64,000 nucleotides of DNA, taken from NCBI RefSeq assembly GCF_016863135.1, contig NZ_BOOH01000026.1, positions 1 to 64,000 of the forward strand, in the 5' to 3' direction. Below are positions 15,379-24,095 of the stretch, piece after piece. Under the pieces are notes generated by a model. That model saw only the letters and a list, made by a program, of their open reading frames with translations, had not been told where the DNA came from and made no database searches. The DNA comes from Planobispora longispora. Its GTDB lineage: Bacteria > Actinomycetota > Actinomycetes > Streptosporangiales > Streptosporangiaceae. How positions within the stretch are numbered: the first letter of the stretch is position 1; every line of letters starts with the position of its first letter. The position numbers and the translations under genes were made by a program.

Positions 15379-16569
15379 CGCGCTGACCACCGTGACCAGC
15401 GGCGGGACCTCCACCGAGCTCAGCATCACCTTCGGGGCGATCAGATAGTTCTCGATCTGCTGGTAGATGGTGAAGAAGACGATGCAGACGATGCCGACCG
15501 TGGGGGAGACGAAGAACCCGACCAGCGAGGCCACGCCCGCGCCGATGAAGGCGCCGACCATGGGGATCAGGTCGGTCAGGGCCACGATCAGGGCCAGGGC
15601 CAGGGCGTACGGCACCCGCATGATGCTCAGGAAGATGAAGGTCGTCACTCCGGCGATCAGCGAGATGATCAGGTTGCCGGCGACGTAGCCGCCGATGCGC
15701 TGGATGATCTCGTCGCCGAGCAGGCGGACGCGGTTCCGGCGGGACCGGGGCGCCAGGCGGTAGCTGATCTCCTTGATGGAGGTGAGCGAGCCCAGGAAGT
15801 AGAGCGTGAGGACGAGCACGGTCAGCGAGTTGAAGACCGCGCCGAGCAGGACCGTGCCCAGGCCGAGCACGCCGCCGAACATCTGGGTGCCGAAGGCGCC
15901 GCTGGTGACGTACTGCTGGAGCTTGTCCAGCAGCTGGAAGCGCTGGTCGAGGTCGCGGATCATCGGATTGTTCTGGAGTTCCCGGACGTAGTCGGGGACG
16001 TTGTCCACGAACTGGGTGAACTGCGTGGTCAGCGGTGGCACGACCGCCAGGCCGAAGACGACGAAGAGCGCGATGACCCCGAGGAAGACGATGGTGATCG
16101 CGACCATGCGCGGCAGGTTGCGCCGCTGGAGGGACTCGACGGCCGGGTTGAGCCCGACGGCGAGGAAGAGCGAGACCACGATCAGGATGATCACCGAGCC
16201 CGCGCTCACGATGGCCTGCACCAGCCACCAGGCGGTGAGGACGCCCAGGGCCGCGGTGAAGCCGAACGCGAACGGGCTGCCGCGCATCGACCGGCCGGGC
16301 CGCCCGAAGGGCCCGTCGGCCACGGTGATGTCCACGGCGGGCGCGGCGGAGTCGTCCGGTCCGGCGAGGTCCGGGGATCGGGGGTCGCCCGGCCCGGCGG
16401 GTCCCGAGGCGCCGACGGGGGCGATCGGGGACCCCGCGGCGGGCGGGACCGGCGCCGCGGCGCCGAGATCGGACAGGGGACCGGCGGAGGTCAGGACCGG
16501 CTCGGGAGCCGGTCCTGCCGGTCGCGGTTCCGGCGGGGAATCGCCGTCACGGGAGACGGGTGCGGGCAC
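15265..16569 (-). CDS. AI-2E/PerM-family membrane transporter
   Basis: A 434-aa protein. About 95 N-terminal residues are Pro/Ala/Gly-rich and presumably cytoplasmic and disordered. The membrane part has eight or so helices: paired helices near 105-155, an amphipathic middle (about 175-240), then VLVLTLYFLGSLTSIKE, YVAGNLIISLIAGVTTF, ALTDLIPMVGAFIGAG and the final ALLGIPLAAAALLILRE. Family members export autoinducer-2 or act as Na+/H+ antiporters or permeases; substrate is not predictable. Convergent with, and overlapping, the SDR gene. Confidence 0.85.
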   Translation of the reverse strand: MPAPVSRDGDSPPEPRPAGPAPEPVLTSAGPLSDLGAAAPVPPAAGSPIAPVGASGPAGPGDPRSPDLAGPDDSAAPAVDITVADGPFGRPGRSMRGSPFAFGFTAALGVLTAWWLVQAIVSAGSVIILIVVSLFLAVGLNPAVESLQRRNLPRMVAITIVFLGVIALFVVFGLAVVPPLTTQFTQFVDNVPDYVRELQNNPMIRDLDQRFQLLDKLQQYVTSGAFGTQMFGGVLGLGTVLLGAVFNSLTVLVLTLYFLGSLTSIKEISYRLAPRSRRNRVRLLGDEIIQRIGGYVAGNLIISLIAGVTTFIFLSIMRVPYALALALIVALTDLIPMVGAFIGAGVASLVGFFVSPTVGIVCIVFFTIYQQIENYLIAPKVMLSSVEVPPLVTVVSALLGGALLGVVGALLGIPLAAAALLILREVILPRQERA

Positions 16570-16685
16570 ACCCCTCCACTTCCCCCCGACTGGGGAAATA
16601 GTCGGAAAAGCGAGGTAAACCCGTCATATCCCTTCGGCGGCGGCCGTCTCCCCCCGCCCGGCCGACGCACGTCACCCTGGCACGC

Positions 16686-16765
16686 GGTTCAGGTCACCGT
16701 GCCTACGGGGTTCAGGTCACCGCGCCTACGGGGTTCAGATCACGCCGACCACGGTTCAGGTCATG
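16686..16765. repeat. 23-bp imperfect tandem repeat at the end of the 16756 gene
   Basis: About three and a half copies of a GGTTCAGGTCACC...TACGG unit. Copies at 16686-16708 and 16709-16731 differ by one base. The last partial copy includes the stop codon of the gene at 16756-17976, so the array appears to have grown out of that gene's 3' end. Confidence 0.75.
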
Positions 16766-17976
16766 CTGACATAGCGGCGAGGACGCAGAGCGTGGCCGCG
16801 CAGGGCCGCCAGGGCGGCCGATCGCCCCTCGGAGGTGAGCGCGCCCTCCCGGCGCAGTCCCAGGGCGTCCAGGCGGCGGGTCAATTCGGTCAGGGAGGCC
16901 TCGATCTCCGGGTGGCGCCACTCCTCGCAGCCGATCACGGCGGTCACGCTCTCCCGGTCGGCGGGCCGCCCCTCGGCCAGCAACATGAGCGCCACCTCCC
17001 TGGCGGACACCCTGAAGTCGTGCTCCCCGGCCGTGGCGACCAGAAGCGTGGCCGTGGCGGTCTCCCAGAGCAGGTCCGGGGCCCCGAGCAGGCGTCCGCC
17101 GTCCGGGGTGGTCACCAGCCTCCGCGGCGCGTCCTCCTCGCGCAGGGTGCCCATCTCCAGCGCGGCCTCGCGGACCGCCGCCAGCTCGGCGTCACTCCAG
17201 CGGCTCTCGTCGAGCACGACGGGGGCGAGACCGCCCTGCGGGGTCAGCGGGATCCCGCCGGGACGGCGGCCCGCCCGCAGCAGCCAGCGCAGCGCCTGGA
17301 GATGATCCCCCCTCGGGACCGGGATGGGGGCGTGCAGGCGCACCTCGAAGGGCTGGGCCAGATCGCGCCAGGCCGTGCCCCGGCCCAGGACCCAGCGGTT
17401 CAGCCGCTCGCCCTGGACGCGGTGGAGCCAGTTGTCGCCGCCCAGCTCGGTGCGGGGAGCGGTCAGCCAGTGCCGGGTCAGCCGCTCCCGGTCCGGGGAG
17501 GATCCCGGGTCGAGCTCGCCGGAGACGATGGCCAGCTCCAGCGCGGCCGAGCAGGCGCCGTGCGCGCCCAGTTCCTCCGGGCCCATGATGGAGCTCCAGC
17601 GCAGTTCCGGAACGTCGGGCGGGAGCACCCCGGTGGCGTCCAGCGCCGCCTGGTAGGCGGCCAGGCCCGCGTCCTCGCCGGAGCGGGCGTAGGCGCGCAG
17701 GATCTGCGAGGTCACCGGGGCGACGCAGAGCGCGGCGTAGCGCTCCAGCCCGCCCCGGCGCAGCAGCCGGCCCAGGGCCCGGGCGACCGCGGGCCGGTCG
17801 CCGCCGACCTTGGTGGGCAAGGTGTACCAGAGGAATTCGCACACGTTGAGCTCGGTGATCGTCTCCAGCGGCTCGCCGCCGGTCAACCACTCGATCGCGC
17901 TCCGGGCGTGTTCGGCGTAGTCGGGTTCGGATCGCTCCATCTCGATCAGGAGCGCGGCCACGTCCGGTGCAGGCAT
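16756..17976 (-). CDS. Actinobacterial protein of unknown function
   Basis: A soluble, mainly helical protein of about 406 aa that I cannot assign. Landmarks: NVCEFLWYTLPTKVGGD near residue 45, RWSSIMGPEELGAHGACSAA near 125, and RGDHLQALRWLLRAGRRPGG near 220. A C-terminal half (residues about 300-400) has a winged-helix-like pattern (VSAREVALMLLAEGRPADRE ... ELTRRLDALGL). The ATG at 17976 is my choice; in-frame starts up to 18039 are possible and none has a convincing ribosome binding site. It is alone between the exporter and pmt. Confidence 0.6.
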   Translation of the reverse strand: MPAPDVAALLIEMERSEPDYAEHARSAIEWLTGGEPLETITELNVCEFLWYTLPTKVGGDRPAVARALGRLLRRGGLERYAALCVAPVTSQILRAYARSGEDAGLAAYQAALDATGVLPPDVPELRWSSIMGPEELGAHGACSAALELAIVSGELDPGSSPDRERLTRHWLTAPRTELGGDNWLHRVQGERLNRWVLGRGTAWRDLAQPFEVRLHAPIPVPRGDHLQALRWLLRAGRRPGGIPLTPQGGLAPVVLDESRWSDAELAAVREAALEMGTLREEDAPRRLVTTPDGGRLLGAPDLLWETATATLLVATAGEHDFRVSAREVALMLLAEGRPADRESVTAVIGCEEWRHPEIEASLTELTRRLDALGLRREGALTSEGRSAALAALRGHALRPRRYVSMT

Positions 17977-18086
17977 GCTCCGAAGTCTGCCGTATGACTG
18001 CATGCCCTGACGATGAACGTGACGTAGTGGATCGCGCACGTCGCCTACCCTACGAAATCGGCTCTAAGCGGCTCGTATGCGAACGG

Positions 18087-19706
18087 TCAGATCCAGCCCT
18101 TGAAGAGCATCCGCGCATGCCAGTCCGTATACGGGATGGCCTCCGCGGTGAGCACCGGGTAGAGCCACCAGAAGTTGGCGAGCGCGAGCAGCGTGAACGC
18201 GCCGACGATCCCGGCGCCGACCATGCGGCGCTGCACCGGGGCGGTCGCCGGGCCGATGAGCAGCCCGGCCGCGAGCACGATCGCCAGGATCATGAACGGC
18301 ACCATCGGGACCGCGTAGAACAGGAACATGGTCCGGTCCTTGGCGATGGCGTAGTAGAACCAGGGCAGCCAGCCCGCGGCGTAGGCCAGCAGAACAGCGC
18401 CGGCCCGCCAGTCGCGGGTGGCGACGTACCAGGCGATCATGGCGATGAGCGCGGCGAGCGCGCCGTACCAGATGACCGGCGTGCCGACGCCCAGCACCGC
18501 CTCGGAGCAGCCGTTGGCGTCGCCGCAGCCGGGCTTGACGGACTCGTAGTGGAAGGCCACCGGGCGCAGCAGCAGCGGCCACTGCCACGGCTCCGACTGG
18601 TAGCCGTGCGGGGTCGACAGGCCGCTGTGGAAGTCCAGGACCTGGAAGTGGTAGGCCAGCCAGGAGCGGGCCGAGTCGAAGACGAAGTAGAACGGTCCCT
18701 GCGAGACGGCCTGGTCCCAGTTGCGCCCCCAGCCGTTCGGGGTGGCGAACCAGCCGGCCCAGGAGGCGACGTAGGTCGCCGCGGGGACCAGCGACATCGC
18801 GAACAGCGCGGTGGGGGCGTCCTTGCCCAGGGCGCCGGTGTACGGCCGGCGCAGCCCGACGGCCCGGCGGGCTCCCGCGTCCCAGACCAGGGACATGACG
18901 GCGAAGGCGAGCAGGAAGAAGATCCCGGACCACTTGACCGCGCAGGCCGCGCCGAGCATCACCCCGGCGGCGATCCGCCACGGGCGCATGCCCAGCCACG
19001 GCCCGTCCTCGGTGAGCCGCGAGGAGACGTACCAGTCGGCGAGGCGGGCCCGGGCGCGGTCGCGGTCGACCACCAGGCAGGCGAACCCGGCGAGCACGAA
19101 GAGCATCAGGAAGATGTCCAGCAGCGCGGTGCGGGAGAGCACGAAGTGCAGGCCGTCCAGCGCCAGCAGGAGCCCGGCCAGGCAGCCCAGCAGGGTGGAG
19201 CGGGTCATCCGGCGGGCCACCCGGGCCAGGATCAGGATCGAGGCCACCCCGGCCACCGCCACCGCGACGCGCCAGCCGAACGGGGTCATGCCGAAGAACT
19301 GCTCACCGGCTCCGATCATCCACTTGCCCAGCGGCGGGTGGACGACGTAGGAGGCGCACTTGTCGATCTCGGCCGGGGCGCACTGCTGCCAGATGTTCTG
19401 GTTGCCCTGCATCAGCAGCTTGTCGGCGTCCTTGACGGGGTTGTGCTCGGCGCCGAAGGTGATCAGCGCGAAGGCGTCCTTGGCGTAGTAGGTCTCGTCG
19501 AACATGACCGTGTTCGGGCGGCCGAGGTTGACGAAGCGCAGGACGGCGCCGAACATCGCGACCAGCAGCGGGCCCAGCCAGCCCCACAGCACGCTGCCCG
19601 GCATGGGCGGCACCAGCCGGTCGTGCACGGAGTCCTTGGGCGCGCGCTCGGAGGGCCGGGGTTCCGGCTGGTCGAACGCCTGGTCAGGGAAATCGGTCAC
19701 GGCCAC
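18087..19706 (-). CDS. pmt: Protein O-mannosyltransferase (GT39), copy 1
   Basis: An integral membrane glycosyltransferase that moves mannose from polyprenyl-phosphate-mannose to Ser/Thr of exported proteins. Visible features: a catalytic loop with VMFDETYYAKDAFALITFG (the acidic DE pair after the first helix), VVHPPLGKWMIGAGEQFFG, about ten hydrophobic segments, and QGPFYFVFDSARSWLAYHFQ with YQSEPWQWPLLLRP in the luminal domain. GTG 19706 is the likely start (GTG 19700 and 19760 also in frame). It is divergent from rsmI, matching the conserved actinobacterial pair (Rv1002c/Rv1003 in M. tuberculosis). A close paralogue lies at 20913-22475 in opposite orientation. Confidence 0.9.
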   Translation of the reverse strand: MAVTDFPDQAFDQPEPRPSERAPKDSVHDRLVPPMPGSVLWGWLGPLLVAMFGAVLRFVNLGRPNTVMFDETYYAKDAFALITFGAEHNPVKDADKLLMQGNQNIWQQCAPAEIDKCASYVVHPPLGKWMIGAGEQFFGMTPFGWRVAVAVAGVASILILARVARRMTRSTLLGCLAGLLLALDGLHFVLSRTALLDIFLMLFVLAGFACLVVDRDRARARLADWYVSSRLTEDGPWLGMRPWRIAAGVMLGAACAVKWSGIFFLLAFAVMSLVWDAGARRAVGLRRPYTGALGKDAPTALFAMSLVPAATYVASWAGWFATPNGWGRNWDQAVSQGPFYFVFDSARSWLAYHFQVLDFHSGLSTPHGYQSEPWQWPLLLRPVAFHYESVKPGCGDANGCSEAVLGVGTPVIWYGALAALIAMIAWYVATRDWRAGAVLLAYAAGWLPWFYYAIAKDRTMFLFYAVPMVPFMILAIVLAAGLLIGPATAPVQRRMVGAGIVGAFTLLALANFWWLYPVLTAEAIPYTDWHARMLFKGWI

Positions 19707-19842
19707 CCGGACATCGTAAGGGGCAGCCCGGCCACCCCACCCGGGAAACACCGCATACACCCATAATTAGGGAGCTTCTCCCAGGATGGTCAGGGGTTCT
19801 TCCCCGTCCGGACTCTACTCCGGGGTGGGGGAGGATGAGGGG

Positions 19843-20772
19843 GTGACCGACAGCTTGAGAGACGGTGTGACCGGTGAGCGGGGCGTTCCGGCCGGGAGCC
19901 CGGTCGCCGGCGTGACCGCAGGTGCGTCCGGCGGCGCGTCCGGCGGGGGGAGACTGGTTCTGGCCGGGGCCCCGATCGGGCAGGCGGGCGACGCCTCGCC
20001 ACGCCTGCGCGACGCGCTGGAGACGGCCGACGTGGTGGCGGCCGAGGACACCCGCCGCCTGCGCCGTCTCGCCGCCGAGCTGGGCGCGCGGATCGACGGC
20101 CGGATCGTCTCCTACTACGACGCCAACGAGACCGGCCGGGCCGCCGAGCTCCTGGAGGTGCTCCAGGCCGGATACACCGTGCTGGTCATCACCGACGCGG
20201 GCATGCCCGGCGTCTCCGACCCCGGCTACCGCCTGACCCGGCTGGCCGTCGAGGCCGGCGTCACCGTCACCTCGCTGCCGGGCCCCTCCGCGGTCACCAC
20301 CGCGCTGGCGATCTCCGGGCTGCCCAGCGACCGGTTCTGCTTCGAGGGCTTCCCGCCGCGCAAGGCGGGCGAGCGGGCGCGCAGGCTGACCGCCCTGGCC
20401 GCCGAGGAGCGCACGATGGTCTTCTTCGAGGCGCCGCACCGCCTGGCCGCGGCCCTGGCCGCGATGGCGGAGGCGTTCGGCGCCGACCGGCCCGCGGCCG
20501 TCTGCCGCGAGCTGACCAAGACCTATGAGGAGGTACGGCGGGGCGGCCTGGGCGAGCTGGCCGAGTGGGCGGCCGGAGGGGTCAAGGGCGAGATCACCGT
20601 GGTCGTCGCCGGGCACGTCCCGGGAGACCTGGAGCCGGTCATGGACGACCTGGTCGCCGAGGTCGCGCGGCGCGAGGAGGCGGGCGTGCCGCGGAAACAG
20701 GCGATCGTGGACGTGGCCAAGGCCGCGGGCATCCCCAAGCGGGAGCTCTACGACGCCGTCCACCGGGGCTGA
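19843..20772 (+). CDS. rsmI: 16S rRNA (cytidine-1402-2'-O)-methyltransferase RsmI
   Basis: A SAM-dependent tetrapyrrole-methylase-fold enzyme that 2'-O-methylates C1402 of 16S rRNA, with RsmH acting on the same base. Signatures: RLVLAGAPIGQAGDASPRL, VVAAEDTRRLRRL, VLVITDAGMPGVSDPGYRL, SLPGPSAVTTALAISGLPSD and RELTKTYEEVRRG. The C-terminal helix-turn-helix-like tail ends KRELYDAVHRG. I choose GTG 19843 (GAGGAT/GAGGGG upstream); the stretch of residues 1-35 is low-complexity. Its last codons form the first unit of a 20-bp tandem array. Confidence 0.92.
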   Translation: MTDSLRDGVTGERGVPAGSPVAGVTAGASGGASGGGRLVLAGAPIGQAGDASPRLRDALETADVVAAEDTRRLRRLAAELGARIDGRIVSYYDANETGRAAELLEVLQAGYTVLVITDAGMPGVSDPGYRLTRLAVEAGVTVTSLPGPSAVTTALAISGLPSDRFCFEGFPPRKAGERARRLTALAAEERTMVFFEAPHRLAAALAAMAEAFGADRPAAVCRELTKTYEEVRRGGLGELAEWAAGGVKGEITVVVAGHVPGDLEPVMDDLVAEVARREEAGVPRKQAIVDVAKAAGIPKRELYDAVHRG

Positions 20773-20850
20773 CTGGCGTCCACGGGGGCCGACTGGCGTC
20801 CACGGGGGCCGACTGGCGTCCACGGGGGCTGACTGGCGTTCACCGGGGCC
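20761..20850. repeat. 20-bp tandem repeat starting inside the rsmI stop region
   Basis: Four contiguous units begin at 20771, 20791, 20811 and 20831 (GACTGGCGTCCACGGGGGCC and close variants), plus a half unit at 20761-20770 that belongs to the rsmI coding end. The array fills the gap to the second pmt gene. Confidence 0.9.
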
Positions 20851-20912
20851 GACCCGAACGCGGTCTTCGCGATGCCGCCCATTGGAGCTGACTTGTCAGC
20901 ATAATTTCCCAA

Positions 20913-22475
20913 ATGGGATCAACGCGGGAGCGGCTGGTGCCGCCCATGCCGGGCAACGTGCTGTGGGGCTGGCTGGGTCCGCTGCTGGTCGCCGCGTTCG
21001 GCGCGGTCCTGCGCTTCGCCGACCTCGGCCGCCCGCACGCGGTCATGTTCGACGAGACCTACTACGCCAAGGACGCGCTCGCGCTGATCACCTTCGGCGT
21101 GGAGCGCAAGGCGTTCGGCAGCGTCGAGGACCCCGTCGCCGACCGCATGCTCATCGCCGGGGACACCCGCATCTGGGAGACGTGCGTCCCGCCGGACAGC
21201 GGTGCCTGCCCCCTGTACGTGGCCCACCCTCCGCTGGGCAAGTGGATGATCGGAGCCGGTGAGCAGTTCTTCGGCGCGAACCCGTTCGGCTGGCGCGTCG
21301 CGGTGGCGGTGGCCGGGGTGGCCTCGATCCTGATCCTGGCCCGGGTGGCCCGCCGGATGACCCGCTCCACCCTGCTGGGCTGCCTGGCCGGGCTCCTGCT
21401 GGCGCTGGACGGCCTGCACTTCGTGCTCTCCCGCACCGCGCTGCTGGACGGCCTGCTGGCCTTCTGGGTGCTGGCCGGGTTCGCCTGCCTGGTGGTCGAC
21501 CGCGACCACATGCGCTCGAAGCTGGTGGACTGGTACGAATCCTCCCCGCTGAGCGAGCAGGGACCCGGGCTGGGCGCGCGCCCGTGGCGGCTCGCGGCCG
21601 GCGCGTGCCTGGGGGCGGCCTGCGCGGTCAAGTGGTCCGGGATCTTCTTCCTGCTCGCCTTCGCCGTCATGTCCCTGGTCTGGGACGCGGGAGCCCGCAG
21701 GGCGATCGGGCTGCGGCGGCCGTACACCGGCGCCGTGAACAGGGACGCGACCACCGCGCTGTCCGGCATGGTGCTGGTCCCGGCGGCCGTCTACGTCGCC
21801 TCCTGGGCCGGCTGGTTCGCCACTCCGCTGGGCTGGGGGCGCAACTGGGAGCAGGCCGCCTCGCAGGGGCCGTTCTACTTCGTCTTCGACTCGCTGCGGT
21901 CGTGGCTGGCCTACCACTTCCAGGTCCTGGACTTCCACAGCGGCCTGTCGACTCCGCACGACTACCAGTCGGAGCCGTGGCAGTGGCCGCTGCTGCTGCG
22001 CCCGGTGCCCTTCCACTGGGACACCCCGCCGAGCGGGTGCGGCGCCGCCCGGTGCGCGCAGGAGGTTCTCGGGGTCGGCACGCCGGTCATCTGGTACGGC
22101 GCGCTCGCCGCGTTCATCGTCATGATCGCCTGGTACGTCGCCGCCCGTGACTGGCGGGCCGGGGCCGTGCTGTCGGCCTACGCCGCGGGCTGGCTGCCCT
22201 GGTTCTACTACGCGTTCGCCGACGACAGGACCATGTACCTGTTCTACATGGCCCCGGCGGTGCCGTTCATGGCCCTGGCGATCGTGCTCGCCGCCGGGCT
22301 GCTCGTCGGCCCGGCGGGCGCCCCGCCCAACCGCAGGGCGCTGGGGGCCGCGCTGGCGGGCACCTTCGCGCTGCTCGCGCTCGCCAACTTCGGGTGGCTC
22401 CACCCCGTTCTCTCCGGGGAGGTCATCCCTCACGAGGACTGGTGGCGGCGGATGCTGCTGCGGGGGTGGGTGTGA
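20913..22475 (+). CDS. Protein O-mannosyltransferase (GT39), copy 2
   Basis: A 520-aa close paralogue of the 18087-19706 product; long stretches are identical (for example WMIGAGEQFFG, RRMTRSTLLGCLAGLLLALD, QGPFYFVFDS, YQSEPWQWPLLLRP). It has the same acidic catalytic site (VMFDETYYAKD) and the same membrane plan. Differences cluster in the first luminal loop (an insertion around VERKAFGSVEDPVADRMLIA) and the Cys-containing second loop. It probably accepts the same lipid donor with different protein acceptors. Its last 53 bp overlap the convergent gene at 22423. It follows rsmI on the same strand after the 20-bp repeat array. Confidence 0.9.
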   Translation: MGSTRERLVPPMPGNVLWGWLGPLLVAAFGAVLRFADLGRPHAVMFDETYYAKDALALITFGVERKAFGSVEDPVADRMLIAGDTRIWETCVPPDSGACPLYVAHPPLGKWMIGAGEQFFGANPFGWRVAVAVAGVASILILARVARRMTRSTLLGCLAGLLLALDGLHFVLSRTALLDGLLAFWVLAGFACLVVDRDHMRSKLVDWYESSPLSEQGPGLGARPWRLAAGACLGAACAVKWSGIFFLLAFAVMSLVWDAGARRAIGLRRPYTGAVNRDATTALSGMVLVPAAVYVASWAGWFATPLGWGRNWEQAASQGPFYFVFDSLRSWLAYHFQVLDFHSGLSTPHDYQSEPWQWPLLLRPVPFHWDTPPSGCGAARCAQEVLGVGTPVIWYGALAAFIVMIAWYVAARDWRAGAVLSAYAAGWLPWFYYAFADDRTMYLFYMAPAVPFMALAIVLAAGLLVGPAGAPPNRRALGAALAGTFALLALANFGWLHPVLSGEVIPHEDWWRRMLLRGWV

Positions 22476-23994
22476 CCCGGGAGGCCCGGCGGGACAGGCG
22501 CAGCCGGCCCGGCAGGGCGACCCCGTGCCGCAGCGAGATCGCCGCGGCGACGCAGGCCAGCGGGACCGCCGGCAGCACGTAGCGGTAGTCGAACTCGGCG
22601 GTCGCCGCCGGGGCCAGCAGGAGGCCGAAGGCGGCCAGCCACGGCAGCAGGACGGGCCCGCCCAGTTTGCGCCAGCGCGCGACCACCCCGGCCAGGCCGA
22701 CCAGCAGCAGGACGCCCAGCACGATGCCGGGCAGCCGGACGATCTGCTGGTAGCCCTGCATGAAGCCGGCCCACGGGTCGTGCAGGTCGGTGCCGACCAC
22801 CCGCGGCTTCTCGGCGATCAGCACGCTCGGCAGGCCGGGGTCGTACTCGTGGGCGTCGCGGTCGGTGGTGCTGCTCTTGGGAGAGGACCACGACGGGAGC
22901 ACCTTGTTGGCGAGGGGGAACTCGTACTGCTGGTAGGTGGCCGCGTCGGGGAAGCGCGGCCGGCCCCAGTGGAAGGCGCGGAAGAAGTCGGTGGCCACGA
23001 TGGCGAGATAGTCGCCCGGCTGGGACAGGATGGCCCGCTTGGCGAAATCCCCCGCGGTCCGGCTCATCTCCGGGGTGAACGTGGTGCCCGTCCCGAAGGC
23101 GTGGAAGCGCTGGCCGTTCCTGGCCCACCACAGGTACTTCTGCCCGAACTGCCGCTGCTCGGGAGGGTCGCTGATGCACAGCAGCGCCAGCTCCAGCTCC
23201 TCGCGCGGATTGATCCCCATCTTCTTGCAGTCGGCGAACATCGCGGTGCGCATGTAGAGGATCGCGCCGTCGCTGTTGGTCATCGCGACGTTGCCGTGCG
23301 CCGAGGCGAACCAGGCCATGTATCCGGCCACCGGCACCGCGCACACGGTCACCATGGCCGCGACCGGCTTCCACCCCGTCCGCTTGACCAGCAGGTAGAC
23401 CACGACCAGGGCGAGGATCGGCAGCCCGATCGACCGGGTCAGCGCGGTGATCGCGAGCAGCAGCCCGATCGCCGCGCCCAGCTTCCAGGACAGCGTGCGG
23501 TGCCAGAGCACCAGCGTGATGACCCCCACGACCAGCAGCGTGAACATCGTGTCGGACATGATCATGTGTTCGAGCTGGATCTGGTAGGCGTCGAACAGCG
23601 CCGGCGCCGCCGCCAGCGCCGCTCCCCAGCCCGGCAGCCCGAACCGCGCGCGCAGCAGCGCGTAGACCAGCCCGCCCACGGCCAGCCCCATCAGGTGCTG
23701 GGTGAAGGCCACCAGGGCGAAGCTGTGGAAGGGGCGCAGCAGGAGCAGCCAGAACGAGTAGCCGTTCGGGCGCAGGGCGCTGGGCCGGTCGGGGTAGACC
23801 GCCCCCGAGACGTACTCGTAGGAGTCGTTGAACCACAGCGCCGGGCCGTACCCGAGCATGGTGACCATGCGCAGCAGGAAGGCGGCGGCCAGAACGGCCG
23901 CGAACACGCGGTGGCGGTACAGGAACAGCAGCACCCGGGCCTTCCTTCCGGGCGGGGGCATGTCCAGGCGTGGTCGATCCGCGACGGTCACCAT
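22423..23994 (-). CDS. Multi-pass membrane protein resembling GT39/ArnT-like glycosyltransferases
   Basis: A 523-aa protein with about ten hydrophobic segments. After the first helix comes an acidic loop (LWFNDSYEYVSGAVYPDRPS), comparable to the DE/ND catalytic loop of GT-C enzymes, and a later loop with HMIMSDTMFTLLV. A long hydrophilic domain (residues about 240-420, with Cys near 260 and 280) is probably extracytoplasmic. These features fit a polyprenyl-phosphate-sugar-dependent glycosyltransferase; donor and acceptor are unknown. ATG 23994. It overlaps copy 2 of pmt at its 3' end and is divergent from the GT2 gene at 24096. Confidence 0.65.
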   Translation of the reverse strand: MVTVADRPRLDMPPPGRKARVLLFLYRHRVFAAVLAAAFLLRMVTMLGYGPALWFNDSYEYVSGAVYPDRPSALRPNGYSFWLLLLRPFHSFALVAFTQHLMGLAVGGLVYALLRARFGLPGWGAALAAAPALFDAYQIQLEHMIMSDTMFTLLVVGVITLVLWHRTLSWKLGAAIGLLLAITALTRSIGLPILALVVVYLLVKRTGWKPVAAMVTVCAVPVAGYMAWFASAHGNVAMTNSDGAILYMRTAMFADCKKMGINPREELELALLCISDPPEQRQFGQKYLWWARNGQRFHAFGTGTTFTPEMSRTAGDFAKRAILSQPGDYLAIVATDFFRAFHWGRPRFPDAATYQQYEFPLANKVLPSWSSPKSSTTDRDAHEYDPGLPSVLIAEKPRVVGTDLHDPWAGFMQGYQQIVRLPGIVLGVLLLVGLAGVVARWRKLGGPVLLPWLAAFGLLLAPAATAEFDYRYVLPAVPLACVAAAISLRHGVALPGRLRLSRRASRVTPTPAAASAATSPREG

Positions 23995-24095
23995 GCATTA
24001 CAGAATGCCAGCCGTTTGGCCGAGACGACGCGGGCATGGCGAGGTAGAGGGCATCATGGTGGGATTGCCTCTGCTGTGACTGAAGGGTTCGAGAC

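Noticed and set aside
18040-18086. RNA gene or riboswitch between the pmt and 16756 genes
   Set aside because: The gap is very short and shows no stable fold or T-arm-like sequence.
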